In this document: positions 1 to 10,073 of the stretch, one piece after another
How the letters are laid out: each line of letters starts with the position of its first letter
Numbering within the stretch: the stretch's first letter is position 1
Origin: Dermacentor variabilis
Taxonomy: Eukaryota; Arthropoda; Arachnida; Ixodida; Ixodidae
Length of the DNA: 64,000 bases
Reading direction: 5' to 3'
Assembly (NCBI RefSeq): GCF_050947875.1
Contig: NW_027460346.1
Span: forward strand, 4,530,000 to 4,593,999
Notes under the pieces: model-generated
Told to the model about the DNA's origin: nothing
Seen by the model: only the letters and a program-made list of their open reading frames with translations
Database searches by the model: none
Made by a program: the position numbers and the translations under genes

Positions 1-2
1 CG

Positions 3-3000
3 CGTCGGGCTCGCGGAGCTAAGGACGGTCAAAAGGGTGAATTTGGCTCGAAGTTTGAGAGGCCGAAATTCACGCCCATGAGATTAAAGGGGGACAAGCG
101 TAGTGAGGATGCGAGTGAAAGCAGTCCGACCAAACGTAAAGAGACGGCGGCAGCCAAACGCAGAAAGCGGTTCGAGATGAGGCGAGCGCGCGTTTGTTAT
201 ACGTGCCAGAAGCCGGGTCACTTTTCGGCGCAGTGTCCGGAAACAACACCAAAAGTTGTGTTTTTTTCATTATGCAGCACTGACGAGAACATGAAGCTTC
301 TCGAGCCTTACATGCCAGACCTCCTCGTGAACGGGAAAGAGTGCCGAGTGCTTCGCGATTCCGCAGCTACGATGGATGTAGTTCACCCGTCTTACGTAAA
401 AACCCATATGTTCACGGGCGAGTGCGCATGGATCAAGCAAGCCGTGGAAGCTCATAGCGTGTGTCTGCCAGTAGCAAAGGTGCTTATTGAAGGACCTTTC
501 GGAGCGCTTGAGACGGAGGCGGCAGTGTCATCTATGCTGCCCCCCCAGTACCCGTACCTATTTTCAAACAGGTCCGATCTCCTCCTGCGCGAGAAGGGGC
601 TTTTGTTTGGTGAGGCTCGCGTTCAGGCATTAACCAGATCGAAGGTTCGGGAGCTCGCTGCAAAGGCGGTAGTTGCGGGGCCGACGTTATCAAACAATGA
701 AAAAGGGTCAGAGGCGCAGCAAGCCGATATTCAGAGCACGCCCGAACTGAATAAAATTGAGTCTGTAGCGTTGAAGGCGCCAGATACTGGAGAGGAAATG
801 CCCGACACGGGAAAGTTAGAAGAGCTATCTACAGATTTGCTCATCGCGCCTACGTCAGACGGACTTGATAGGTTGCTAAAAGTCAGCCGGTCGGCTTTGA
901 TAGCCGAGCAAAAGAAGGATGGCAGCCTAGAAAACGTGCGCTGCAATGTCAAGGAAGGTATCGCACGGAAAAATGCGCGTTTTGTGGAAAGAGGTGGAGT
1001 CCTGTACCGGAAGTATCTAGACCGCCGAGGAGTGGAGTTCGATCAGCTGATCGTGCCTCAATGCTATCGTCAGGATCTGTTGCGCTTGACGCATGGGGGT
1101 TCGTGGTCCGGACACCTAGGAGTTAAGAAAACTAAGGACCGTCTCTTGCAAGAGTACTATTGGCCAGGGTGTTTTCGGGACGCAGACCATTTCGTGAGGA
1201 CATGTGACACCTGTCAGCGGGTGGGCAAACCAGGGGACAAATCAAGGGCGCCGTTGAAATTGGTACCTATCATTACGGAGCCTTTTAGACGGCTCGTTAT
1301 TGATACAGTGGGACCTCTGCCGGTAACAGCCACGGGGTACAGACACATTTTGACTGTGATCTGCCCAGCGACAAAGTTCCCTGAAGCAGTGCCGCTTAAA
1401 GAACTCAGCTCAGTTGAGATAGTCAATGCACTACTGTCCATATTTGCGCGGGTTGGTTTTCCTGCGGAAATCCAATCAGATCAGGGCACAGTGTTTACAA
1501 GCGCTTTGCCGACAACTTTTCTCGAAAGGTGTGGGGTAAAGCTGTTACACAGCTCAGTGTACCACCCACAGTCGAATTCCGTTGAGAAGCTCCACTCCGT
1601 CATGAAGCGCGTGTTGAGAGCATTGTGTTTTGAACATCGAACTGACTGGGAGCTGTGTCTGCCTGGGGTGATGTTTGCATTAAGGACCGCGCCGCATGCG
1701 GCTACGGGGTTTTCGCCAGCTGAACTGGTGTACGGTCGCTCGCTTCGGTCTCCGCTTCGCATGCTTCGAGAATCGTGGGAAGGCAGGGGCGACGACCCAG
1801 TCGTGGTGGAGTACGTGCTTAAGCTCCTCGAACGCTTAAGAAGGGCACAGGAGTTGTCAGGTGAAGCAATGGCAAAGGCCCAGCAGAGGGCCAAGGTTTA
1901 TTATGATCGGACAGCCAGGGCCCGTCGTTTTGAGGTGGGCGATGAGGTCATGATATTGCGCACATCGCTAAACAACAAACTAGACGTGCAGTGGGAGGGC
2001 CCAGCACGAATTGTTCAGAAACTGTCGGACGTTAACTACGTGGTGAGTCTGCCAGGAAAGCGGAAAGCACAGCAAGTTTACCACTGTAATCTGCTCAAAC
2101 GTTATAGACAAAGGGAAGCAGTGGTGTGCATGATGGTAAACGTTCCTGAAGAGCTTCCGGTCGAGCTTCCGGGACTAGGCTCAGTGACGAACAGGGAAGA
2201 CACCGGTCAAGTCATTAGTGACTTAGTCAGTGGAGCATCGCTGTCGCGTGAGCAGAAAACCGAACTACACCAGCTCTTACAAGAGTTTCAAGGTCTGTTC
2301 TCTGAGAGGCCTGGTAGGACTTCTGTCCTTACTCATGACATAGAACTTACCTCCCCAGAGCCAGTACGATCCAAGGCGTACCGGGTGTCACCCCGCCAGA
2401 GCGATATTATGGAGGCTGAGGTAAAGAAAATGCTACAGCTCGGTGTTATTGAGGCAGGTGAGAGTGATTATACCTCCCCTTTGATTTTAGTTGAGGTACC
2501 GGGCAAGGAACCTCGTCCTTGCGTCGACTACCGCAGGCTTAATTCCATCACTAAGGATCAAATTTATCCGATCCCTAACATCGAGGAGCGCCTTGAGAAA
2601 GTTAGTAGCGCTCAGTTTATTTCCACCCTAGATCTTGTCAGGGGTTATTGGCAGGTTCCACTTACAGAAGAGGCTAGTAGGTATGCGGCGTTCATTTCAC
2701 CAATGGGAACATTCCGTCCTAAAGTATTGAGTTTTGGTTTGAAGAACGCGCCATACTGTTTTTCAAGCCTCATGGATAAAGTGTTGCGGGGACAGCAAGA
2801 ATTCGCTTTACCGTATCTAGACGACGTAGCGATATTCTCCGCATCCTGGTCTGAGCATATGGCACACTTGCGGGCAGTGCTAACCCGCCTGCGCGAAGCG
2901 GGCTTGACAGTAAAGGCTCCTAAGTGCCAGTTAGCACAGGCCGAGGTTGTCTACCTCGGTCACGTGATTGGTCAGGGTCGTCGCCGCCCCTCTGAAATAA

Positions 3001-3620
3001 AGGTGGCCGCTGTGCGAGACTTCCCGCAACCGCGCACGAAGACCGATATTCGGTCGTTCTTAGGTGTCGCCGGCTACTATCAGAGGTACATCCCCAGGTA
3101 CTCTGATATCGCGGCTCCCCTGACGGATGCTCTAAGAAAGACAGAGCCTCAAACAGTCGTCTGGGACGAGACAAAGGAAAGAGCTTTTAGCGCCCTAAAG
3201 AGTGCCCTAACAAGCCAGCCTGTGCTACGATCGCCAGACTATACAAAAGGGTTCGTTGTTCAGTGCGATGCTAGTGAGCGAGGCATGGCCGTTGTACTGT
3301 GCCAACGGGAAAATGGAGAAGTAGAACACCCCGTCCTGTATGCTAGTCGTAAGCTGACCAGTCGTGAGCAGGCGTATAGCGCCACCGAGAAAGAGTGTGC
3401 ATGTCTCGTGTGGGCCGTTCAGAAATTGTCATGCTATCTAGCCGGCTCGAGGTTTATCATTGAGACGGATCACTGCCCTCTCCAATGGCTGCAGACCATC
3501 TCTCCCAAAAATGGCCGCCTCCTGCGCTGGAGCCTCGCTTTGCAACAATATTCCTTTGAGGTGCGTTACAAAAAGGGGAGTCTCAACGGTAACGCCGATG
3601 GCTTAAGTCGAAGCCCCTAA
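3..3620 (+). CDS. Gag-Pol polyprotein of copy A, C-terminal 1205 codons (5' partial)
   Basis: The frame is open from base 3 to TAA at 3618-3620; the first ATG in view (78) is internal, not the start. Domains in order: CCHC zinc knuckle (about 195-236, CYTCQKPGHFSAQC), aspartic protease with D in a DSAAT context (357), integrase HHCC (from about 1092) and catalytic D, D, E (1302, 1479, 1584), a GPY/F-like module (about 1940-2110), reverse transcriptase with YLDD at 2814-2825, and RNase H ending in NGNADGLSR. Integrase before RT is not the normal Ty3/gypsy order. No frameshift or stop is present, so it would be coding-competent if its unseen 5' part is intact. It would act in cytoplasmic particles and, through integrase, in the nucleus. 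Function is inferred from family motifs. Confidence 0.92.
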   Translation, partial: RRARGAKDGQKGEFGSKFERPKFTPMRLKGDKRSEDASESSPTKRKETAAAKRRKRFEMRRARVCYTCQKPGHFSAQCPETTPKVVFFSLCSTDENMKLLEPYMPDLLVNGKECRVLRDSAATMDVVHPSYVKTHMFTGECAWIKQAVEAHSVCLPVAKVLIEGPFGALETEAAVSSMLPPQYPYLFSNRSDLLLREKGLLFGEARVQALTRSKVRELAAKAVVAGPTLSNNEKGSEAQQADIQSTPELNKIESVALKAPDTGEEMPDTGKLEELSTDLLIAPTSDGLDRLLKVSRSALIAEQKKDGSLENVRCNVKEGIARKNARFVERGGVLYRKYLDRRGVEFDQLIVPQCYRQDLLRLTHGGSWSGHLGVKKTKDRLLQEYYWPGCFRDADHFVRTCDTCQRVGKPGDKSRAPLKLVPIITEPFRRLVIDTVGPLPVTATGYRHILTVICPATKFPEAVPLKELSSVEIVNALLSIFARVGFPAEIQSDQGTVFTSALPTTFLERCGVKLLHSSVYHPQSNSVEKLHSVMKRVLRALCFEHRTDWELCLPGVMFALRTAPHAATGFSPAELVYGRSLRSPLRMLRESWEGRGDDPVVVEYVLKLLERLRRAQELSGEAMAKAQQRAKVYYDRTARARRFEVGDEVMILRTSLNNKLDVQWEGPARIVQKLSDVNYVVSLPGKRKAQQVYHCNLLKRYRQREAVVCMMVNVPEELPVELPGLGSVTNREDTGQVISDLVSGASLSREQKTELHQLLQEFQGLFSERPGRTSVLTHDIELTSPEPVRSKAYRVSPRQSDIMEAEVKKMLQLGVIEAGESDYTSPLILVEVPGKEPRPCVDYRRLNSITKDQIYPIPNIEERLEKVSSAQFISTLDLVRGYWQVPLTEEASRYAAFISPMGTFRPKVLSFGLKNAPYCFSSLMDKVLRGQQEFALPYLDDVAIFSASWSEHMAHLRAVLTRLREAGLTVKAPKCQLAQAEVVYLGHVIGQGRRRPSEIKVAAVRDFPQPRTKTDIRSFLGVAGYYQRYIPRYSDIAAPLTDALRKTEPQTVVWDETKERAFSALKSALTSQPVLRSPDYTKGFVVQCDASERGMAVVLCQRENGEVEHPVLYASRKLTSREQAYSATEKECACLVWAVQKLSCYLAGSRFIIETDHCPLQWLQTISPKNGRLLRWSLALQQYSFEVRYKKGSLNGNADGLSRSP

Positions 3621-4104
3621 CGTAGGAATCAGCCTCAAAAATTGTTTGTTACTGATGTTTTTCTTCCTGAGGCAGGATTTTTTTAACATATTGCTTTTGT
3701 TTAGTGTTTCAAAGTGATGATATGCTTTCTAGTGCAATTTTCCAATTTGTGGACGCGTTCTGAGTGATGCTAGACTACTGTAAGGAACTAGGCAGTGGTA
3801 TAAAAAGGGGAAGAGCCTGGCAGGGCTTAGTGAGGGTTGTGCCCTGCTTGCTGACTGAGCGGTTGAGTTTCAGCGTAGTTCTAACGCTTGCCGGGAACGA
3901 GAACAAAAATGTGAACTCTCCCGAAGTCACTTTGCAGTGTCCCGTGCGAACCTGAACGAGAGAACGAGGCCTTCTCTGTGCGCTGCGCTCAAGAAACGTC
4001 GAGGGACGCCCGACTTCGGTTATGAGCATCATCGAGCGACATCCCTCCGGACAGCGGATGCAGTCCCCTGTCCATCGGGATCTCCTTCCCCCGGCGGGGC
4101 GGTC
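3621..4104 (+). other. 3' untranslated segment of copy A
   Basis: This is the non-coding stretch between the gag-pol stop and the 3' LTR. It is nearly identical to 21432-21916 of copy B. There is no env-like frame. It contains a TATA-like box and ends in a G-rich tract (ccggcggggcggtc) directly before the LTR, where a polypurine tract is expected. Confidence 0.85.
3799..3807 (+). promoter_or_regulatory. Second TATA-like box (TATAAAAAG) in the 3' UTR of copy A
   Basis: A TATAAAAAG followed by a purine run sits 306 bases upstream of the LTR and is conserved in copy B (21610). It is distinct from the LTR's own TATA box. A transcript started here would cover the 3' UTR and the LTR. Promoter activity is inference. 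Confidence 0.45.
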
Positions 4105-4260
4105 TGTTACGTTTCGCCTACGACGCGCGGTTTAGCCGGCGCGACTGCAACAAAGCGGCAGACATTTTGGCCCGTTCGGCGTCACCGCTACGCTCCCCGC
4201 CAAGCGCGTCCAGGCATGTTCCGATGCCACGTGTCTTCATGTGCGTGTGTGAGTGTATGT

Positions 4261-4520
4261 GCCATTGTGCCCGACTGGAGGCGCTACGAGAATAGAAGTC
4301 ACCTTCTCCTCCCAGCCATTGTGCCCGACCAGAGGTGCTACGAGAGTAGAAGTTACCTTCTCCTCCCAGTCATTGTGCCCGACCAGAGGCGCTACGAGAG
4401 TAGAGGTTACCTTCTCCTCCCAGTCATTGTGCCCGACCAGAGGCGCTACGAGAGTAGAGGTTACCTTCTCCTCCCAGTCTTTGTGCCCGACCAACGGCGC
4501 TACGACAGTATGCGTCACCT
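4261..4520 (+). repeat. 54-bp tandem repeats in U3 of copy A
   Basis: Units begin at 4261, 4315, 4369 and 4423, with a partial fifth at 4477, each starting with a variant of gccattgtgcccgac and ending cttctcctccca. The period is exactly 54. Because 54 is a multiple of three, long open frames cross the array in several frames; these are treated as artefacts. Confidence 0.92.
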
Positions 4521-4584
4521 TATCCCATTGTACAATCACGTGCTCGTCTATTGAGGGGTTCCTTCTTGCCCTCAACTGCGAGAG

Positions 4585-4592
4585 TATAAAAA
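4585..4592 (+). promoter_or_regulatory. LTR TATA box, copy A
   Basis: TATAAAAA in the context GCGAGAG-TATAAAAACAGCTG, conserved in all three LTRs of this family in the window. It is about 110 bases upstream of AATAAA, as expected for the U3/R junction. Confidence 0.75.
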
Positions 4593-4700
4593 CAGCTGCC
4601 CCGGACGCCAAAAAGAGGGCTCCGATTTCTTCTGTTGAGTAAAGTGCTCTCCCGTCTCTCTACTTCGGTCAACGTGACCGCCAACTCTTTGCGATGTTAA

Positions 4701-4706
4701 AATAAA
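4701..4706 (+). terminator. LTR poly(A) signal AATAAA, copy A
   Basis: AATAAA in the context gatgttaaAATAAAcaagttg, conserved in all three LTRs, downstream of the LTR TATA box. It would define the R/U5 end. Confidence 0.7.
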
Positions 4707-4905
4707 CAAGTTGTTTTGTTGTTACCAGTCGACTCATGCTTTGCCGGGACCTTCGGATGCTTCCAGTTGTACCCCAGGCCGCCAGGCCAACGCTACCCTT
4801 GGGGCTTGCGACCCAGGTGCAACAACGGGCGTCAGCGCCGAGTTCCCAACCGATCGTGCCAGCGGCGCGACCACAACAACCGTTGCCATCGGTGGGACCC
4901 AAACA

Positions 4906-5399
4906 GTCGCCTCGTCAACAGTCCAGAAGATACAATAAACACTAGGTTGTTGTCACTGATGGGACACGATGATGATGCGATGAAACGATTAATGATGAGA
5001 CATGAGAAAAAATAAACATGCGCAAATCTAAGGCAGAGAATGTGGAGCAAAGTTCTGAAGTGCTCATTGTGCTTAAGCGCTTTGAACATAGAGCTGCGTG
5101 CTAAAAAGCAGGTGACGGCGCCTTCATAACAGGGTCACGCTTTGCACCCATGCTTTGCACGGAATCGGCTGCTGCTCTACCTATCGATGGCACTGAAATA
5201 CGATCAGTGGTACGTGTAGAACGTTCGGCGTACTCTCGCCCAGCTATCTGCATGTTGTCTGTACAACCTGGCCTCTGTGAGCATTACAGGCTTTTGATAG
5301 GGCATGGGAAACGCCTGAACTTCGATGCGCTGATGTCTGCAACTAATGCACATGTTCACCCAAGCTAGGCCACGCGTTGTGGTCTATTCTGAAGCCTTC
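4906..5399. other. Spacer without recognised gene
   Basis: About 490 bp right of copy A. Only short chance frames and A-rich sequence are visible. No family recognised. Confidence 0.5.
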
Positions 5400-5735
5400 A
5401 TGGTTATTTTCTTCTTCTTCTCTTGCTAGTGGTGCTAGCTAGTGCTTGTTCTATTTTTCTTCTTTTGCATGAAATGGGTCAAGTTTTTTGTTTATGCACT
5501 ATAGGCTTGAACACAAACATTTTGTTTTGGTTCATTTTATTTTTCTATGTTGTATTTTCCCGATTGTGTTTGTTTGTTTTAGTTAGCTTGCTCTTTAATA
5601 CATCTCTACATTCTTATTATTAACCGAGGGTCCCGTTGGAGCCTTTGACTTTGGGACCCTCGTCTTTATATTGTCTCTTACCAATTCATTGTATTTTAAG
5701 AATAATAAACTGAAACTGAAAACTGAGTATATGTT
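5400..5735 (+). mobile_element. 3' tail of a CR1/L2-like LINE (5'-truncated remnant)
   Basis: T-rich sequence is followed by a short hairpin (GAGGGTCCC at 5626-5634 pairing with GGGACCCTC at 5653-5661), then AATAAACTGAAACTGAAAACTG. A 3' hairpin followed by TGAAAC-type repeats is typical of CR1/L2-type tails, and I recall this form from tick genomes. No ORF survives, so this is a heavily 5'-truncated copy. Family name from memory; the hairpin and tail are seen directly. Confidence 0.6.
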
Positions 5736-6660
5736 CATGTAGCTTCGCTGTTGTTGTCGCTGCTTTGAAAATGATTCCAATGTAGCACGTGGTTTAGAAG
5801 AAATATCTAATGCCATGCTTTGTATTTGCTTTCAAACTACTAATATTCTGTCAACGTAATATGTTAATTAATTAAAAAGCGTTGCATTGGTTATTCAGCC
5901 TCCGGGCAGTACACCAGGCGATACAATATGCTGTTTAATTCTGCATTTGAGTGCAAGGGTAACAAAATTTGGGTACTAGTAAAAATGGTGTTGGCGCTAA
6001 CAAATAACATAAAATATAGAAACAATGTGCTTTCTTGACTGAGGGGGGGGGGGTGCAAATTTTCAGCTATTGCGTCTTCTGATATTCTCACTCGCCTGCT
6101 CCCGCGAAGTCATCGAAAGACTCTGCTTGTTTAACGATGGCACATGTGAAGTACACGCAATGCAGACAGTGGTAAGACGAAAGCATGCAAACAATAAACC
6201 CTTAATTATTGCCAAATTCTACATGTGCTATTTTTGTCAAGCTCATCGCGCCGATTTGCAAGCTTTACCGTCACTGGCATCTCACGTGGCCGAACCTGTA
6301 CGAACCACTCGCAGGCGCGACGGCGCTCCCTCAACCTACTATAAAGAAAAAAAAACACGTCATGTAAAACAGGAAGGTGTGTGCATAAAGAACGATGGTT
6401 CTCGGGCCAACAAATGAAGCTATTAGGGGCCGGGGCGTTAAAATGAAAGCGGCATGCTGACGATGAGCTCCACTTTGTAGGATTTGTAGGACGCGCGCAA
6501 GCGGCAAGTCGCACGCATGCACTTCAGTCATGCCTGCACTGGAAGCAGGCGTCTTCGAACGCCGCCGCTACGCTGCTTTCAGTGGCGCCCCTATAGGCGC
6601 TGCGCATGGCGTATACTCCTCGCTTTTCCGTTCCATTAGCATTATTTCCATACTTCAGGC
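5736..6660. other. Spacer, no recognised gene
   Basis: AT-rich sequence with a poly-G run near 6042-6053 and an A-rich stretch near 6350. Open frames are under about 115 codons and look random. Confidence 0.5.
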
Positions 6661-6664
6661 AATT

Positions 6665-6665
<1 letters not shown>

Positions 6666-6731
<66 letters not shown>

Positions 6732-6773
6732 GTCAGTCTGTCTGTCTATCTGTCTGTCTATCTATCTATCTAT
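6666..6773. repeat. (TCTA)n microsatellite with TCTG interruptions
   Basis: A near-perfect tetranucleotide array of CTAT units to about 6731, then mixed CTGT/CTAT units to 6773. Open frames made of repeated YLSI residues across it are artefacts. Confidence 0.97.
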
Positions 6774-8111
6774 GGCACCGAAATTGGGGTCGAACCCTCG
6801 ACCTTTGGTCTTAAGGCACTTGAATCCACGACCCAACATAGAGATACAGGCGAAGCGGCCATATCTCCAAGTTGTATTGCAATTGACATCATGGATGTCG
6901 AGAGTCGAACCCACGTACTGCTTTCGGTGTGAACTAAGGAGAACTATTTTAAGACACCGTAATAAGGTTATGTTTATTAGCTTTTGTTAGGTTAGTTTAT
7001 TAAGGCACTCGAAAGCAGGGCCTTCGGTAGGATAAAACAATAATAGGAAGTAACAACGCGTTAGAATGAAAATTTCAAGTAATGTAATGAATGTCTCGTG
7101 CGCGCGCAGGTTTTCGCATTCATTTTTTTTTAGCATATGCTGAAGTGACTATCAACGCTTCAATTGTCGTCATGTCGATGTCGTACGTTCGCCATCATTT
7201 CAGTAATGGCATCGCGTTGCCGTCATAACTGCTTTCGTCGTTCTGTTGACGTCACTGCATCCACTGTCGGCATACTGTTGTCGCCCTGACGTAATGGTCA
7301 TGAAGGACTTTTGCGAGCGACGGTAATACCAAAGCGGGCCGATCACGGAGCCAGTATATGTCGCACATAGCCAAATCACTCGACTTCTCAGAAGGACCAC
7401 TGCAGATTGTAAATATAGGTGCTTTAGGCAATAAGCTGTGTTGCTACATTGCTTAAAGGCTAATCGCATTAACTTCGACCTGTCGGGACTGTAGAGCCGT
7501 GGACAGCGTTGTTCCCGGGTTAATAAGACCACGCGTATTCGTAGTGGTGATCGGGCTCAGGCGGGAGATGGTCGACCCGACTTTCGAATCGAGGTAGTGC
7601 TGTGTCTTTGACAGCGGCTCCGCCTGTCATCAAGGAAAAGCGCAATAGCGTGGTCGGGAGTGCCGGCACAGGACAAATTTCAAGAGTGGCTAGAGATCAC
7701 AGAGTTGAATCAAAATGAGGTGAAGTGTTACAAATTAATTTGCAGCATCGCAATGGCGTTGAAGAGATCGGAAACTATTTGAATGGTGTGAGACTCTCTG
7801 GAAAAAGTTCCGTAGACGCCCGAAGGCAGAGTCTATAACCGTTTACAGTATTTTGTTACTGCGCAAAAATATGTAAGTTTTCGCCAGGGATCACTGATTT
7901 TCACTTTGAACTGCCTGTGCGTGAGAACTTTAACAAAAAAAATGATATAAATATTAAACAAATTTTTGGAATATAGAAATAAAGTGGTAGCAAAGAATTT
8001 CAGGAACATTCAACCAGAAATTAATTTCTGTATTATGGCATAATTCCAACTCGCTAGTAGTTTCCATTATTTTTCTTCAGTACTTGTTCCAGCGAATTAA
8101 GTATTCCGCCG
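6774..8111. other. Spacer; two pol III B-box-like motifs next to the microsatellite
   Basis: On the minus strand, GGGTTCGACCCC (about 6785-6800) and a related GGGTTCGACTC (about 6900-6915) resemble tRNA B boxes, suggesting a decayed tRNA-derived repeat beside the array. The rest is without recognisable genes. Confidence 0.35.
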
Positions 8112-8345
8112 TACGTGCCGTGGTTTATTAGTGGCGTTGCGCTTGCTAAGCACGAGGTCGTGGGGTCGAATCCCGGCCGCATGTCGATCCTGGCGAAATG
8201 CAAAAGCGCGCGTGTGCCACGCATAAGGCCAACCTAAAAGAACCCCTGGTGGTCGAAATTAGTGCTGAGTCGCTCAATAAGGCTCACCTCATAATCAAAT
8301 CGTGGTTTCGGCACGAAAAACCCCTGAATTTAATTTGTTTTTTAA
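8112..8345 (+). mobile_element. Diverged tRNA-derived SINE (Ruka-like)
   Basis: The head has an A-box-like segment and a clear B box (gtggggtcgaatcccggcc), then gatcctggcgaaatgc, agaacccctggtggtcgaaatt, and the tail ctcataatcaaatcgtggtttcggcacg. It is shorter and more mutated than the copies at 14099, 27139 and 60121, so probably older. Confidence 0.8.
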
Positions 8346-8574
8346 ATTCTGCTGTAGTTTATTGGCACAATTAGTCCAACAATTAAATTTATATTTGCAA
8401 GTGTCCATTGTTCCTTGATAAATACGTTAAGGCTACGCGGGTGCTGCAAAAGTTTGCAACATTATTGAGGGGGATATCAAAAAGAAAACAGGACGTAGAA
8501 AATCGTATTATCTCTGCATTTCTTCTTTGAACGCTATTTTCACACGCTAGTGGCTCAACCCTCGCGTTCACAGC
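8346..8574. other. Short spacer
   Basis: AT-rich, nothing recognised. Confidence 0.4.
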
Positions 8575-8781
8575 TTCGTATATGTTTTTCCAGCACTGGA
8601 CCTGGAAAATCAACTGGCGACCCTCGACCAGGCCCGGCGAGCCGCGATCGCCTTTGGAGCCCTGTCAGAGGGAACCACCCAGGAGTAAACGCGCAACGGT
8701 TTCTGCAATAATAAAGTTCCTCCTCCTCCTCCTCCTCCTCCTCCTCCTCCTCCTCCTCCTCCTCCGCCTCCTCCTCCTCCA
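8575..8781 (+). repeat. Retroelement-like tail with AATAAA and a (TCC)n microsatellite
   Basis: A short frame ending QARRAAIAFGALSEGTTQE-stop (about 8600-8690) is followed by AATAAAG at 8709 and a (TCC)n array to 8781. The layout resembles the end of a retroelement ORF plus poly(A) signal; the family is not identified. The Leu- or Gly-rich frames over the array are artefacts. Confidence 0.4.
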
Positions 8782-10073
8782 GCACTATAGAAGCACACCC
8801 TGACAATTTACGTAAACAGACAAGAACATGAAATATCCTAATCTGACGAGCGAAAAAAAAATGGTGTTACCTACGCTCTTCCTGCACTGTGCACGAACCC
8901 TGTCTGCACCCCCCCCGCCCTTGCTCCTTTCCCCGAGACACAATGAACCACTGTTTGGGGCTGTCCTGGAAAGTGGCTTTCTACCGAAACATTCCGGTTT
9001 CCAGAGAATTGAAGCACGCGAGGTAGGGTGCGCTTCCAGGAAAGCATGAATGGTGAGCAAACTGAATGTATCCGTTCTTTTTTTTTTTCACCAGTATGGT
9101 CGTAGCTGTGCGTGGGCGATGCTTTCGAAAGAACAAGGGGGACGGTTTCCCAACCATTTCCTGTGTGGTACTAACCTCTTCTCTAACCACCGGCTCCCCC
9201 GAAGGGTGGCGGATAGCAACGTGTTCTGCTCACCCCTAAATCACTACCACTATCACTACTATTACTGCACAAGCGGGTTCGAATAAGTGGACGTCTTGTT
9301 TTTGAAATAAAGGCGGAAGTGAGTCTCTGGACGAGGTTTTTCGGATGAAAACAGCCTTGCAGCGCCCCGAATTTTGCAGACCGCAGTAACAATTATGCTA
9401 AAACCATTGGAGACATTTGCATAAGTAAAGCGATAGCTCCACGGTTAAAATATATTTGACGCCTCACGCTCATGACGTGGCTGCAGCCTTCCTCTCACTC
9501 CGAATTTCTTATCGTTTAGACCCATGGCTGCAATTCAGGACAGACATTTCTCAGCATTTCTTTTACTTCATGCAAGAGTGACCGTGTAACACTGTTATGC
9601 AACAAAGTGGTGTTTTACTGCAAAACATATCGGGGCTTTACAGGCGAACACAACAAAAGCGATTGTGTTGTGTGAGCGCCTTTGTCTTAATATATAAGTT
9701 TTGCACTACAACATTGGTCTGAAATTTCCTTCCAAGAAAAACTGAAGCAACAACTTAAACCTTGCAACGTTAGGCATTATCACAAGGTTTTTGCTACTCC
9801 TTCAGTACCATTAATGATGCACGCACAACCCCCCCCCCCCCTTCCTTCTCGCTAAGTTCTGTTGGCAATAGTGTTGAGTGAGTATCAGTGGATGTTCGCT
9901 TATTTTGGTGACCTACGCAAAGGTGGGAAGGCTGCGCGAACTACGTCAATGGTAAATCAAAAAGAAAGTAGCTGCATTTGGAATTTATTTCTCAAGCAAA
10001 TCCACAAAATGATCGGTGAACGGGTTGTCTTCGGGGTGTACTGCGGAGAAGGTTTTCTCTTTTTTTTTCATTA
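8782..10073. other. Spacer, with weak homology to the F-box gene 3' flank at its right end
   Basis: No gene is seen in 8782-9970. The last 100 bases (about 9975-10073) resemble the 3' flank of the intact F-box gene (47650-47732), including an aaggttttct block. Confidence 0.5.

Larger units (their letters stand above)
1..4905 (+). mobile_element. Gmr1-like LTR retrotransposon, copy A (left part outside window)
   Basis: The body of this element matches copy B (15865-22674) base for base in layout: position 1 corresponds to 17812 and the shared coding part has no indels, only scattered substitutions. It holds the gag-pol frame from inside Gag, a 484-bp 3' untranslated segment and a 3' LTR (4105-4905). 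Its 5' LTR, leader and Gag start lie left of the window, so the target duplication cannot be tested; the five bases after the LTR are GTCGC. Domain order is zinc knuckle, protease, integrase, reverse transcriptase, RNase H. Confidence 0.93.
4105..4905 (+). repeat. 3' LTR of copy A (801 bp)
   Basis: The LTR starts TGTTACGTTTCG and ends ...CCCAAACA, giving TG...CA termini by alignment with the copy B LTRs. It is 43 bp longer than those. U3 carries a 54-bp tandem array where copy B has a different 47-bp array, and the last part of U5 also differs. The TATA box, R region and AATAAA are shared. Confidence 0.9.

Noticed and set aside
1481..1894. Minus-strand frame opposite integrase (and the same at 19292-19705)
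   Set aside because: Shadow of the conserved coding frame on the other strand.
4261..4520. Possible CRISPR-like array
   Set aside because: Contiguous tandem units without unique spacers, inside an LTR.
3937..4642. Long plus-strand open frames over the copy A LTR with repeated PDQRRYES and CPTRGATRVEV units
   Set aside because: The 54-bp array is a multiple of three, so frames stay open by chance; there is no suitable ATG (the longer one starts at GTG), and the repeat unit is different in copy B.
6530..6932. Open frames with repeated YLSI residues
   Set aside because: Translation of the TCTA microsatellite.
8138..8190. tRNA-like B box; similar ones at 14150, 27190, 35130 and 60180
   Set aside because: Each is the head of a SINE with the same 3' body, not a functional tRNA gene.
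8555..8806. Poly-Leu, poly-Glu and poly-Gly frames
   Set aside because: Translation of the TCC microsatellite in three frames.
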